A stretch of 29,986 nt of DNA from CAMLQK01 sp964654135 (GCA_964654135.1 CAZZHV010000012.1:1-29986), one strand, 5' to 3'. Shown: positions 15,960-22,829, numbered from the stretch's first letter. Notes: a model not told the origin generated them from the sequence alone. Numbers and translations: made by a program.

Positions 15960-16523
15960 TTATTTTTTAGCTGCTTCTAGTTCTGTAAGGAGCTGTAGTA
16001 GCTTTGTGGTCGTGTTCCAACTACGAATTGTCATACTCTTATAAACTGGCGTACCAATAATTTTGCTGAGGCGACTTTTGACACGCTCGGCGCCTAAACG
16101 CTGTGAATATATCACACCGGTGCCTGGCCATATTTTGTCAACGCCCTCGCGAGGATTAAAGACGAGTAGTGCGTCGTCTAGTGCGATGTCCATTAGGAAG
16201 ATTGCATCGCTGTAGTATGTGTCGGGCTGATCGCCAAAGCCTTTTGGTCTCATGTCAATAACTGCCTGCAGTTGCTTACGGTCTAGGACGAGCACTTTTA
16301 TAAGCTCGCTATCTAATTTGAATTTCTTAGGCAACACGGCTTCGATTGCATCTTTTACCTCGGCAGCCGATTTCTTAGACTGCAACAGAACGTTACCACT
16401 TGCAATATAAGTTAAGACATTTAAAAACCCCAAGGCTTCCAAACATTGTTTGAGTTCAGCCATGGGGACCTTGTTTTTGCCACCAACATTGATTCCACGC
16501 AAAAGTATCACATAACTATTCAT
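15960..16523 (-). CDS. DUF1697 family protein
   Basis: This 187-residue cytoplasmic protein opens with the family hallmark YVILLRGINVGGKNKVPM and continues with LKQCLEALGF, TYIASGNVLLQS and, later, the SRLSKIIGTPVY segment. The full family length is present. The function of DUF1697 is not known. It is leaderless: minus-strand TATAAT (16531-16536) ends 7 nt before the ATG. It is a single gene, tail to tail with the J-like gene and only 7 nt from it. Confidence 0.85.
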   Translation of the reverse strand: MNSYVILLRGINVGGKNKVPMAELKQCLEALGFLNVLTYIASGNVLLQSKKSAAEVKDAIEAVLPKKFKLDSELIKVLVLDRKQLQAVIDMRPKGFGDQPDTYYSDAIFLMDIALDDALLVFNPREGVDKIWPGTGVIYSQRLGAERVKSRLSKIIGTPVYKSMTIRSWNTTTKLLQLLTELEAAKK

Positions 16524-16530
16524 GCTTATT

Positions 16531-16536
16531 ATTATA
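16531..16536 (-). promoter_or_regulatory. Consensus -10 of the DUF1697 gene (leaderless type)
   Basis: Minus-strand TATAAT with 7 nt to the ATG and no ribosome binding site between. Confidence 0.55.
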
Positions 16537-16568
16537 CGTAAAACTCACGGTGCTACCGTAATAAAGCG

Positions 16569-17057
16569 TTATTTGGATTTTTTAGCAGGCTTCATTGAGT
16601 CTAGAACGTTTTGGCGTTCCTCTTCGTACATAGTCCGAGAGCGTTGAAAAAAATCAGCCAGAACTTCGAGTTGCTGCGTAGAGTAGCCGTCTAAAAGCTT
16701 ATTCTGAGCTACACGCGCAGAGGTAAAGAGGGGACGCACTTTAAGTGCGGCTATCTTATCAATAACCACGAGTGTACCACGACGGTCATGCGGGTTACTT
16801 TGGCGAGTTACCAAACCGCTTTTCTCGAGACGGTCAATCATAATAGTAGTTGAGCCGCTACTTAGCCCCGTGTATTGCGAAAGTTCGGAAGGCGTCGCTA
16901 CACCTCTAAAGAAAATAAGATCGAGCGCGTCAAAATCGGTGCCATTGAGACCCAGCTTTTTGCCGACGGCATTACGAAACAGGGCATAGCTAATGCCGTT
17001 CTCACGGCTATCTATAACTACATTTCGTTTTAATTCGCTATTGTTCTCGAGTGACAT
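16569..17057 (-). CDS. MarR-family transcriptional regulator
   Basis: This is a 162-residue winged-helix DNA-binding protein. The core is at about residues 40-100: a helix with NGTDFDALDLIF, the HTH with TPSELSQYTGLSSGSTTIMIDRL, then the wing QSNPHDRRGTLV with the MarR-typical DRR. Dimerising helices lie at the two ends. AAAGGA precedes the ATG. It diverges from the VOC gene, and a perfect palindrome lies in the shared promoter, so it probably represses both itself and the VOC gene. The inducer is unknown. Confidence 0.85.
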   Translation of the reverse strand: MSLENNSELKRNVVIDSRENGISYALFRNAVGKKLGLNGTDFDALDLIFFRGVATPSELSQYTGLSSGSTTIMIDRLEKSGLVTRQSNPHDRRGTLVVIDKIAALKVRPLFTSARVAQNKLLDGYSTQQLEVLADFFQRSRTMYEEERQNVLDSMKPAKKSK

Positions 17058-17066
17058 AAAATTCCT

Positions 17067-17095
17067 TTGACACTAACTCTATATTAGAGTATCTT
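17067..17095 (+). promoter_or_regulatory. Promoter of the VOC gene
   Basis: TTGACA (17067-17072), a 17-nt spacer and TATCTT (17090-17095). Confidence 0.6.
17076..17090. promoter_or_regulatory. Likely MarR operator
   Basis: The perfect palindrome ACTCTA-TAT-TAGAGT sits inside the spacer between the -35 and -10 of the VOC promoter and upstream of the MarR start. Bound protein would block RNA polymerase in both directions. Confidence 0.6.
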
Positions 17096-17137
17096 GATTA
17101 TACAGCTTACTAATCAAAAAATCAAGAGGAGCTCTCA

Positions 17138-17467
17138 ATGGCTAGCAATATTTCCCTTATCGTTTACCCTGTAAAAAACTTAGACGAAGCCAAGAAATTC
17201 TACGGAGCATACTTGGGTACCGAACCATATGTGGACGGCGATTACTATGTTGGTTATAAGCTCGATGACCTGGAAATTGGTCTCGACCCAAATGCCAGTA
17301 CAGTCATTAGTTATATCGACGTAGATAACATTGAGGCAAGCCTAAAGGCGTTACAAGAAGCTGGTGCCGAAGTCGTTAAAGACGCCAGCGATGTTGGCGG
17401 TGGCATACTCATTGCGCAGGTCAAAATCGAAGACACCACGCTCGGACTTCGCCAAGCTAGCAACTAG
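17138..17467 (+). CDS. Glyoxalase/VOC-superfamily protein
   Basis: This 109-residue protein has the betaalphabetabetabeta module pattern of vicinal-oxygen-chelate proteins: SLIVYPVKNLDEAKKFYGA at the start, then GYKLDDLEIGL, then ISYIDVDNIEASLKALQEAGAEVV and a final TTLGLRQ strand. It may be a metal-dependent lyase or dioxygenase, or a small-molecule binding and resistance protein. Position beside a MarR regulator favours detoxification or sensing. AGAGGAG gives a good ribosome binding site. A terminator follows. Confidence 0.8.
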   Translation: MASNISLIVYPVKNLDEAKKFYGAYLGTEPYVDGDYYVGYKLDDLEIGLDPNASTVISYIDVDNIEASLKALQEAGAEVVKDASDVGGGILIAQVKIEDTTLGLRQASN

Positions 17468-17470
17468 CGT

Positions 17471-17519
17471 ACAAGGCCGTAAACGAGTCAACAGAGCACC
17501 GGCCTTGTCGGTGCTTTTT
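17471..17519 (+). terminator. Terminator with competing upstream pairing
   Basis: AGCACCG-GCCTTGT-CGGTGC followed by TTTTT (17494-17518) is an intrinsic terminator. ACAAGGCCG (17471-17479) pairs perfectly with CGGCCTTGT (17500-17508), which includes part of the terminator stem and its loop. The two structures exclude each other. Confidence 0.65.
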
Positions 17520-17530
17520 GCAAAGCGTTG

Positions 17531-17536
17531 TATAAT
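17531..17536 (+). promoter_or_regulatory. Consensus -10 of the 17545 gene (leaderless type)
   Basis: TATAAT with 8 nt to ATG 17545, directly after the VOC terminator. No Shine-Dalgarno sequence. Confidence 0.55.
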
Positions 17537-17544
17537 ACCACTCA

Positions 17545-18273
17545 ATGGCTCGTCAAAAATCTAAGTTTGCTCGCTACAAAGTCCTGGCACTATGTGTCCT
17601 AGGAGTATTTGTTGCGTGGCAATTCCTAAAATTGCCCGAAATGATTGACGCAATCTTAACGTTCTTCTTGGCAGGAGTCGTACCGGGCACTCATATGGTA
17701 CTTTCGCCAAATGCCGTCATGCTGATTTCTGCCATAGCAGTTGGCGTGATTATACTAGCCGCTATAGCAGCGCCATTTATTAAGCACTACCTGCCACAAA
17801 AACATGATCAGGCTATTACTCCAGAAGAAGTTGAGTTTCAGCAGTTGGCGCCTCAAGCGGCATCACCGGAGCAGGAGCCGGCACTGTCAGTAGTTACGCC
17901 GACCGAGGCGTTCCAGCAGCAAATGTATGTCACTGCAGCGACTGCTGTTGCTGAGACCAGCCAACCAACAAGTGCCGTTGGCATTTGGCTCAACCAGACA
18001 GGAGATAGAGTAACGGCCACTTTGGACCGAGTAGTGCCAGGGTTATTCAAATTTGCCGTTAAAACAGGCGTGTGGCTACGCCCTCATCTTATTACCGCAA
18101 AGACACAGACTATTCGCGCTTATTACATTGCAAAACGATACACCAAAATCGGTTTACGCTGGACGGCCAAAGAGCTAAAAGCTTTCTGGCGCTGGCTATT
18201 GCCATACCTCAAACGATTCGACAGATGGCTTGAGGTGCAAATACGACAATTAGAACGTCGTATGCGTGGCTAA
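17545..18273 (+). CDS. Membrane protein with basic C-terminal domain, function unknown
   Basis: This 242-residue protein has two transmembrane helices, at about residues 12-30 and 57-80. They are followed by a Gln/Glu/Pro/Ala-rich linker (about 90-130) and a C-terminal region rich in Arg, Lys and Trp (AKRYTKIGLRWTAKELKAFW and onward), which suggests binding to membrane or nucleic acid at the cytoplasmic face. No known domain is recognised. Its stop overlaps the end of the opposite gene by 4 nt. Confidence 0.6.
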   Translation: MARQKSKFARYKVLALCVLGVFVAWQFLKLPEMIDAILTFFLAGVVPGTHMVLSPNAVMLISAIAVGVIILAAIAAPFIKHYLPQKHDQAITPEEVEFQQLAPQAASPEQEPALSVVTPTEAFQQQMYVTAATAVAETSQPTSAVGIWLNQTGDRVTATLDRVVPGLFKFAVKTGVWLRPHLITAKTQTIRAYYIAKRYTKIGLRWTAKELKAFWRWLLPYLKRFDRWLEVQIRQLERRMRG

Positions 18274-19223
18274 GCGCTAAGTCTAAGCTTGCCGATAGTT
18301 TCGCGTTGCGTATCTATATCTTGGATAATATTATTCGTGATCTCGTCAAGTTGGTCCGAAGTAAGAATTTCGGAATTGTCAGGGACAGACTCACCCATTT
18401 CGACAGTACAACTATCCGCAATCGACAGGGGATCGCCAAAGCCAAGGACCCGAGCACGTAAGAAAATAATACCCGCTCTGTTGTAAGGGTATCGCGAGCC
18501 GTCTTTGCCGCGCTTAACCTGCACACGATCTTCGGGCGTCACAAAGCTTTCGGATTCCGGACCTTTAGAGACACCCATATCCCAGTTCTTATTAACGGTA
18601 GCGGTGTGGTGTCTAAATAAACGCCTGTCTTCTCGAATAAGCGACAGACGACCAATATACGGCCGAGTGTTATGAATTTTCTCGGCACGAGCAAAAAGCA
18701 GTAGAGGTACAAATTCGGCCAGTGTGCCGTACTGGGACTCTTCGGTTACATAATTGGTGGACGAGTTTATACCTTCGAGCATCGTTTCGTAGTCCATTGA
18801 TATAGTGGATGAGTGAGCTGCTTGCAGCCAATGTGGTAGTTCGGCTCGCAATAAACATGCCGCTGCATAGTGAGCGCCATTTTTCTTAGCATCGCTCACA
18901 TAGCCCTGATCGTACAGTGCATCTGCGGTATCAAGCATTTCATCAATAGTATCGCGAGCTTTATCCAGATAGCGTTCGGCGTTTTTAGGATCTGCCATAG
19001 CTAAATCCTGCAATACATTTGTGCTAACAATATTTAAATATGGCCTAGACGTCCCACCTAAGCTTTGGTCAAAAGATTGTAGCTTTTCGAGTGGTGGGCG
19101 CGAATCGCCGTGAGCCATATATTGCTCTGATGGCGGAATGTAGTTATTTTGGCGAGCGACTGGCATGATCTGTATTTTTACCATATTCTTGTATAAATTG
19201 CGAGCATTTGGCGAGTCGCTCAT
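18270..19223 (-). CDS. Uncharacterised protein (317 residues)
   Basis: This is a soluble protein without signal peptide or membrane segment. A helical first half (for example KNAERYLDKARDTIDEML and HYAAACLLRAELPHWLQAAH) is followed by a more basic, beta-like region ending near RGKDGSRYPYNRAGIIFLR. I do not recognise the family. The open frame reaches 19268, but ATG 19223 is preferred because minus-strand TATAAA (19228-19233) with an upstream TGG lies 4 nt before it. The plus-strand promoter of the next unit overlaps this start, so the two may interfere. Confidence 0.6.
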   Translation of the reverse strand: MSDSPNARNLYKNMVKIQIMPVARQNNYIPPSEQYMAHGDSRPPLEKLQSFDQSLGGTSRPYLNIVSTNVLQDLAMADPKNAERYLDKARDTIDEMLDTADALYDQGYVSDAKKNGAHYAAACLLRAELPHWLQAAHSSTISMDYETMLEGINSSTNYVTEESQYGTLAEFVPLLLFARAEKIHNTRPYIGRLSLIREDRRLFRHHTATVNKNWDMGVSKGPESESFVTPEDRVQVKRGKDGSRYPYNRAGIIFLRARVLGFGDPLSIADSCTVEMGESVPDNSEILTSDQLDEITNNIIQDIDTQRETIGKLRLSA

Positions 19224-19252
19224 TGACTTTATACCATAAAATATTGTATAAT
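19223..19252 (+). promoter_or_regulatory. Promoter of the nucleotidyltransferase-like GC-rich unit
   Basis: TTGACT, an 18-nt spacer and TATAAT. The -35 overlaps the start codon of the opposite gene. A transcript would begin near 19259, giving a leader of about 164 nt. Confidence 0.6.
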
Positions 19253-19284
19253 ATACATGCCTAAACACCGTTTATGCGCAATTT

Positions 19285-19299
19285 AACAAACAGATAGCG
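19285..19299 (+). repeat. Left arm of 15-bp inverted repeat around a GC-rich gene
   Basis: AACAAACAGATAGCG is exactly complementary to the right arm at 20186-20200. It lies in the 5' leader of the GC-rich gene. Confidence 0.75.
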
Positions 19300-19306
19300 T
19301 AGATAC

Positions 19307-19388
19307 GAGGTGGGATTCTTGTGCTTTTTGAGCATAAGGACCTCATCTTGTATCTCAGACAGAGAAGATACACCAAGCGTACGCTTGG
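19307..19388 (+). promoter_or_regulatory. Structured 5' leader of the GC-rich gene
   Basis: Three successive stem-loops: GAGGT/ACCTC enclosing TGCT/AGCA (19307-19344), GTATCT/AGATAC (19350-19371), and the perfect palindrome CCAAGCGTACGCTTGG (19373-19388). A ribosome binding site AAAGGGGAG follows before ATG 19423. This could be a regulatory leader. No known riboswitch class is recognised. Confidence 0.5.
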
Positions 19389-19422
19389 AGAGGGTCGCAA
19401 CAAACCGAAAGGGGAGTCCATC

Positions 19423-20100
19423 ATGGACACCTTGCGTAACCTGCAGCTCGTCACCCGCGCACTCGCTCTGGCCCCCGAGTCACGAGACGTCGACGTCTTC
19501 GGCTCCACCGCCCAGCAGCTGCGTGAGTTCGTCGCCAACAACGTCAACATCTTCGAGACGAGCCCCGACGCGGACAACTTCGTGTTCGACGGCAACGACT
19601 TCGACCTGGTGGTCACCGTCTCACCGAGGATCTACGACGCCTGGAACCAGGAGCTCACCGAGCACCTCAACTGCGTTGCCGACTGCGATGCGCCCTCCGC
19701 GGATGCCTACGACGGCTGCAAGTGGTTCAGGTTCAACCTGGCCCTCAAGCTCCTCGGCGTTGGCACGTACAAGAGCTTGGAACCGCTCTACGGCTGGCTG
19801 TACACGCTGGACGAGATCACGGAGCTGGACATCCACCTCATGCCCGAGGACTGGCGCAGCCGGACCGTCGAACTGCAGGACCACCTCCCGCACCACGACC
19901 CGCTGTTCGTCAGCAACATCGCGCACGACGCCGTCCGCCTCACCGAGGTCGACACCACGGACGTGGCCATCTGGCAGACCGAACTCTTCAGGAGGGTCGC
20001 ACGGCTCCAGTACGTCCGCACGGCCATCGGTAACGCCGCTGTGTTCTCCGCGACGATCAGTCACGGGCTCACCCGAGCCTCGCAGACACCGCTGGGCTGA
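19423..20100 (+). CDS. GC-rich nucleotidyltransferase-like protein
   Basis: This 225-residue soluble protein has features of a minimal nucleotidyltransferase fold: VDVFGSTAQQLREF (about 23-36) provides a Gly-Ser, NDFDLVVTV (about 58-66) provides Asp-x-Asp, and ITELDIHLMP (about 132-141) a third acidic strand. The gap between GS and DxD is longer than in typical MNT-type proteins, so activity is uncertain. If real, it could transfer nucleotides to protein or small molecules, as in antitoxin or resistance enzymes. Start ATG 19423 has AAAGGGGAG upstream. Third positions are G/C and the stop is TGA. It is a single-gene unit bracketed by inverted repeats. Confidence 0.55.
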   Translation: MDTLRNLQLVTRALALAPESRDVDVFGSTAQQLREFVANNVNIFETSPDADNFVFDGNDFDLVVTVSPRIYDAWNQELTEHLNCVADCDAPSADAYDGCKWFRFNLALKLLGVGTYKSLEPLYGWLYTLDEITELDIHLMPEDWRSRTVELQDHLPHHDPLFVSNIAHDAVRLTEVDTTDVAIWQTELFRRVARLQYVRTAIGNAAVFSATISHGLTRASQTPLG

Positions 20101-20120
20101 TCCAAACAACACCACAAGGC

Positions 20121-20168
20121 AAGCGCAGCGCTCGGAGCTAGCAACATCGGCTCCGAGCGCCTCCGCGC
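20121..20168 (+). other. Strong hairpin downstream of the nucleotidyltransferase-like gene
   Basis: GCGCTCGGAGC (20128-20138) pairs perfectly with GCTCCGAGCGC (20150-20160), with additional GC pairing outside. No T-tract follows. Confidence 0.65.
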
Positions 20169-20185
20169 CCGATCTTCCATCTATC

Positions 20186-20200
20186 CGCTATCTGTTTGTT
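20186..20200 (-). repeat. Right arm of 15-bp inverted repeat around a GC-rich gene
   Basis: CGCTATCTGTTTGTT is the exact reverse complement of 19285-19299. It lies after the 3' hairpin and before the T-tract terminator, so it would be in the 3' untranslated part of the same transcript. Confidence 0.75.
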
Positions 20201-20218
20201 TCCCAACCCTGTATACAC

Positions 20219-20240
20219 ACTCGCACTAGGCGAGTTTTTT
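20219..20240 (+). terminator. Intrinsic terminator of the nucleotidyltransferase-like unit
   Basis: ACTCGC-ACTAG-GCGAGT followed by a T-tract. Confidence 0.8.
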
Positions 20241-20242
20241 GT

Positions 20243-20271
20243 TTGTAGTACACAAGATAATATTGTATAGT
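20243..20271 (+). promoter_or_regulatory. Promoter of the membrane-anchored GC-rich gene
   Basis: TTGTAG, a 17-nt spacer and TATAGT. The following leader of about 90 nt can form AGCGGG/CCCGCT. Confidence 0.5.
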
Positions 20272-20367
20272 AACGTCGTTGTAACCCCTCAGCGGGTACT
20301 GCACATTGAGAAGGAGAAGCGTAGCCCGCTAACCAACCATCAGATCGCCCACGAAAGGGGCATTACC

Positions 20368-21111
20368 TTGAGTGCACAGGCGTACGAAGACAGCACAACC
20401 GACCCGAGCCTCGACCTCGACCCATACCTCATGATCGACTACGTCGACGACGAGTGGCGCAGGAACGTTCGTTTCGGTGACCTCTGGTTGCCGTACACGC
20501 GTGTCGCGGCATACCTGCAGCGTGAGCTGACTCCGGTCCAGTACGAAACCAGTCGCGAGCCGCAAGAAGTGAGCGCAAGCTTCGACCTGCGAATTCTGCG
20601 CGACGAAGACCTCGTCCGAATCGGCAGCCGGTTCTACAACGGTTTCGACGTCAAGAAGCTCCTCATCAGCGACCTCGAAGACGGCGTCGAGGAGCTACTC
20701 AGCGACGAAGCGATCAGGCCGCACGAGTGCGCCAGCCTCATCGAGACGCCCACCACAGCCGCCGTCGACAAACCGGAGGCCCAGGAGAAAAAGCCGTTCT
20801 GGGCAAGGGACGACTCGATGTGGGCGCTCATGGCGAGCTTCCTCGCGTTCTTCACGGCAATGGTCATCGGATCTCTGGTACTTCATGACTACATGGAAGA
20901 CAAGTACCTCTGGTACGCGAACTTCCAGACGACGATCACCATCGAGATCGGCATGGGATGCCTCGCCTGGGTCATCACCGACCGGCTCGCCGCCAAACGT
21001 ACCTACTACCTGGGCGAGCAGACGCAGACGCGCTGGAAGCTGGCAACCGCCTACAGCATCGTCGCAACGCTGAACGTCGCCCTGGTGATGTACATCACAG
21101 CCAAGAGCTGA
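20368..21111 (+). CDS. GC-rich membrane-anchored protein, function unknown
   Basis: This is a 247-residue protein with a long acidic cytoplasmic N-terminal region (about 1-145, no known motif) and a C-terminal membrane part of three helices at about 150-172, 186-205 and 226-245. It ends in a short Lys-containing tail. TTG 20368 is taken as start because AAAGGGG precedes it at good spacing. An upstream open frame to 20239 includes the leader and is not favoured. Third positions are strongly G/C and the stop is TGA. It is a single-gene unit with its own promoter and a long imperfect 3' hairpin. Confidence 0.6.
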   Translation: MSAQAYEDSTTDPSLDLDPYLMIDYVDDEWRRNVRFGDLWLPYTRVAAYLQRELTPVQYETSREPQEVSASFDLRILRDEDLVRIGSRFYNGFDVKKLLISDLEDGVEELLSDEAIRPHECASLIETPTTAAVDKPEAQEKKPFWARDDSMWALMASFLAFFTAMVIGSLVLHDYMEDKYLWYANFQTTITIEIGMGCLAWVITDRLAAKRTYYLGEQTQTRWKLATAYSIVATLNVALVMYITAKS

Positions 21112-21118
21112 CGTACGC

Positions 21119-21178
21119 GTCGGGATGAATGGTGAGTGGCAGCTGCCAACACAGAGCTGCCGCTCACCTCATCCGACC
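21119..21178 (+). other. Long imperfect hairpin downstream of the membrane-anchored GC-rich gene
   Basis: GGTGAGTGGCAGCT (21131-21144) pairs with AGCTGCCGCTCACC (21155-21168) with one G-U pair. Outside it, TCGGGATGA and TCATCCGA extend the stem with a bulge. No T-tract. Confidence 0.65.
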
Positions 21179-21250
21179 ATCTCCTTCTCAACTCACCTTA
21201 CTTTGAACACTAGTGCTGGAATATCGCTCATGCTTTGATAGTATAGAGTG

Positions 21251-21985
21251 ATGGGCAAAGCACGATCACCACTCAAAAAGAGTCTCAAAAAGCTCCGAAA
21301 AATTAAGACTCGAGACTATGGTCTCGTAGTTTTGGGTGCACTTATCGTATTACTATTTCTAACCATATCGAGCATGATTCCTAAAAAACAGGCAACTACC
21401 ACTCCACTTGCGGCAGGCCAGGACGCCATAACCTCCCCATGGATTCCGGCTACTGTTAAACAATGGAGCGGGATAATTCAGGAAATGGGCCAAAAGTATA
21501 ATATTGACCCTAACTTGGTTGCTATTATTATGACCATCGAATCTGGTGGTAACCCGCAAGCCAAAAGTGGCGTTGGGGCACAAGGCCTATTGCAGATTAT
21601 GCCAGGCACCGCGCAAGACATTGCAGCCAAGCACCTCAAAACACCTGTCGCACAATACGACATTTACAATCCCCGTACTAATATCGAATTTGGCACAGCA
21701 TATCTCGCGTATCTACGCAGTACTTTTGGCGAAACAAGCCAAGGACCAACCTGGGATGAAACAGCCGAGCTTATCGGCGCTGGCTACAACGGTGGACCAG
21801 GCGCTGCTCGCAATCTCGAAAAGGGCCTTGGCCTACAGAGCCTAGAAACGTCATCATACTCTCGTGATGTCTACAATATGTGGCGCGAACGTAATGCGCC
21901 AATAAGTCCTACGTATAATCGTTGGCTTGATAGAGGTGGGTCAACACTTGTCGACAAAGCCGCACAGGCAACCAAACAGTCCTAG
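21251..21985 (+). CDS. Membrane-anchored lytic transglycosylase (SLT domain)
   Basis: This 244-residue peptidoglycan-cleaving enzyme is held in the cytoplasmic membrane by one N-terminal helix (about residues 24-42, after a Lys/Arg-rich tail), with the catalytic domain outside. The SLT signature is complete: catalytic Glu at about 97 in TIESGGNPQA, then GVGAQGLLQIMPGTA, NIEFGTAYLAYL and GAGYNGGPGAA. GTG 21248 is an alternative start. ATG 21251 lies 6 nt after a TAGTAT-like -10, suggesting a leaderless transcript. In an episymbiont such an enzyme could remodel its own wall or act at the host contact site. The latter is inference. Confidence 0.85.
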   Translation: MGKARSPLKKSLKKLRKIKTRDYGLVVLGALIVLLFLTISSMIPKKQATTTPLAAGQDAITSPWIPATVKQWSGIIQEMGQKYNIDPNLVAIIMTIESGGNPQAKSGVGAQGLLQIMPGTAQDIAAKHLKTPVAQYDIYNPRTNIEFGTAYLAYLRSTFGETSQGPTWDETAELIGAGYNGGPGAARNLEKGLGLQSLETSSYSRDVYNMWRERNAPISPTYNRWLDRGGSTLVDKAAQATKQS

Positions 21986-22001
21986 TTTAGGACTGTTTTT
22001 T
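21975..22001. terminator. Bidirectional terminator between convergent genes
   Basis: AACAGTCCTA-GTT-TAGGACTGTT followed by a T-tract overlaps the stop codons of both the transglycosylase and the TetR gene. Confidence 0.85.
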
Positions 22002-22829
22002 ATTTTCTAGAGCAACCGTGGCGCCATCTATGATGAGCCTCAGGCCACTCTTATAATCTTCATCAGCGTCATAGTTTTCGCGACGAATGGCCATGAGCTG
22101 AGCGATTAATGGCACAGAATCTTTAAAAACATCCCAGTCGAAATCTGCAAGATCTTCGGCGGATGGCGAAGACTGCTCTTCGATAACATAGCCAAATGCA
22201 TACGTGGTAGCTGTCATGACAATGCGAGCTGCATATGGCAGGTCTATACCCGTGCTATGCAATGACTCGAGTGCACAATTAAAAGACTCGCCCAAGGTTA
22301 CTGCAGGATAGGGATGAGCGCCAGCCACAACACGTGCGCCATCTGGGTAAGCTAGCATAGCTCGGCGTAAACGCATCATGTGATCAATAAGCCAGTCCTG
22401 CCACACTTCCGGATCTTTACGGGGCGTAAGCGTAGGAAATTCTTTCTTAAGAATTGCTTCGGCCATATAGTCGATAAGCACCTCTTTACTCTTAAAGTGC
22501 CAGTACAAGGCAGGTGCCTGCATGTGCAAACTCTTGGCAATTTCACGAAGAGACAACTCGTTGAGGCCTTTAGTCTTAAGGAGTTCGAGCGCAGCAGCTA
22601 CGATTTTTTCCTGCTTAGGACTGAGGCCAACTGCGGATTGTGCTTTAGCACGTTCAAATTGCGTATTTGCGCGGCTCATTTCACGTTCCATGCGTTCCGA
22701 AATCATCTCACGTTGACGCTCCATACGTTGGTTGAGCCTATCCTGTTGTTGGCTCATACGCTCAAGCATTTCCTCGTGTTTCTTCTCGAGGCGTTCGATC
22801 ATACGCTGATGCTTTTCTTCGTAGTTCAT
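21987..22829 (-). CDS. TetR-family regulator with N-terminal coiled coil
   Basis: This is a 280-residue repressor. Residues 1-68 form a long, highly charged Glu/Arg/Gln/Met-rich helix with heptad character, not part of normal TetR proteins (about 200 residues). The TetR DNA-binding domain follows at about 72-125, with the HTH LSLREIAKSLHMQAPALYWHF, and then a ligand-binding domain of the TetR_C type. It is leaderless: minus-strand TATAAT (22836-22841) lies 6 nt before the ATG. It diverges from the DrrAB-type exporter across two matching operator-like palindromes, so it very likely represses the exporter until a drug-like ligand binds. Confidence 0.85.
   Translation of the reverse strand: MNYEEKHQRMIERLEKKHEEMLERMSQQQDRLNQRMERQREMISERMEREMSRANTQFERAKAQSAVGLSPKQEKIVAAALELLKTKGLNELSLREIAKSLHMQAPALYWHFKSKEVLIDYMAEAILKKEFPTLTPRKDPEVWQDWLIDHMMRLRRAMLAYPDGARVVAGAHPYPAVTLGESFNCALESLHSTGIDLPYAARIVMTATTYAFGYVIEEQSSPSAEDLADFDWDVFKDSVPLIAQLMAIRRENYDADEDYKSGLRLIIDGATVALENKKQS

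Noticed and set aside
19310..20248. A 312-codon frame across the nucleotidyltransferase-like gene
   Set aside because: It is Ser/Thr/Arg-rich and is a shadow of GC-rich codons in another frame. The 19423 frame has a ribosome binding site and protein-like composition.
10252..21178. Integron attC sites behind the GC-rich genes
   Set aside because: The hairpins lack the conserved RYYYAAC and GTTRRRY ends, the units are not head-to-tail and no integrase is present.
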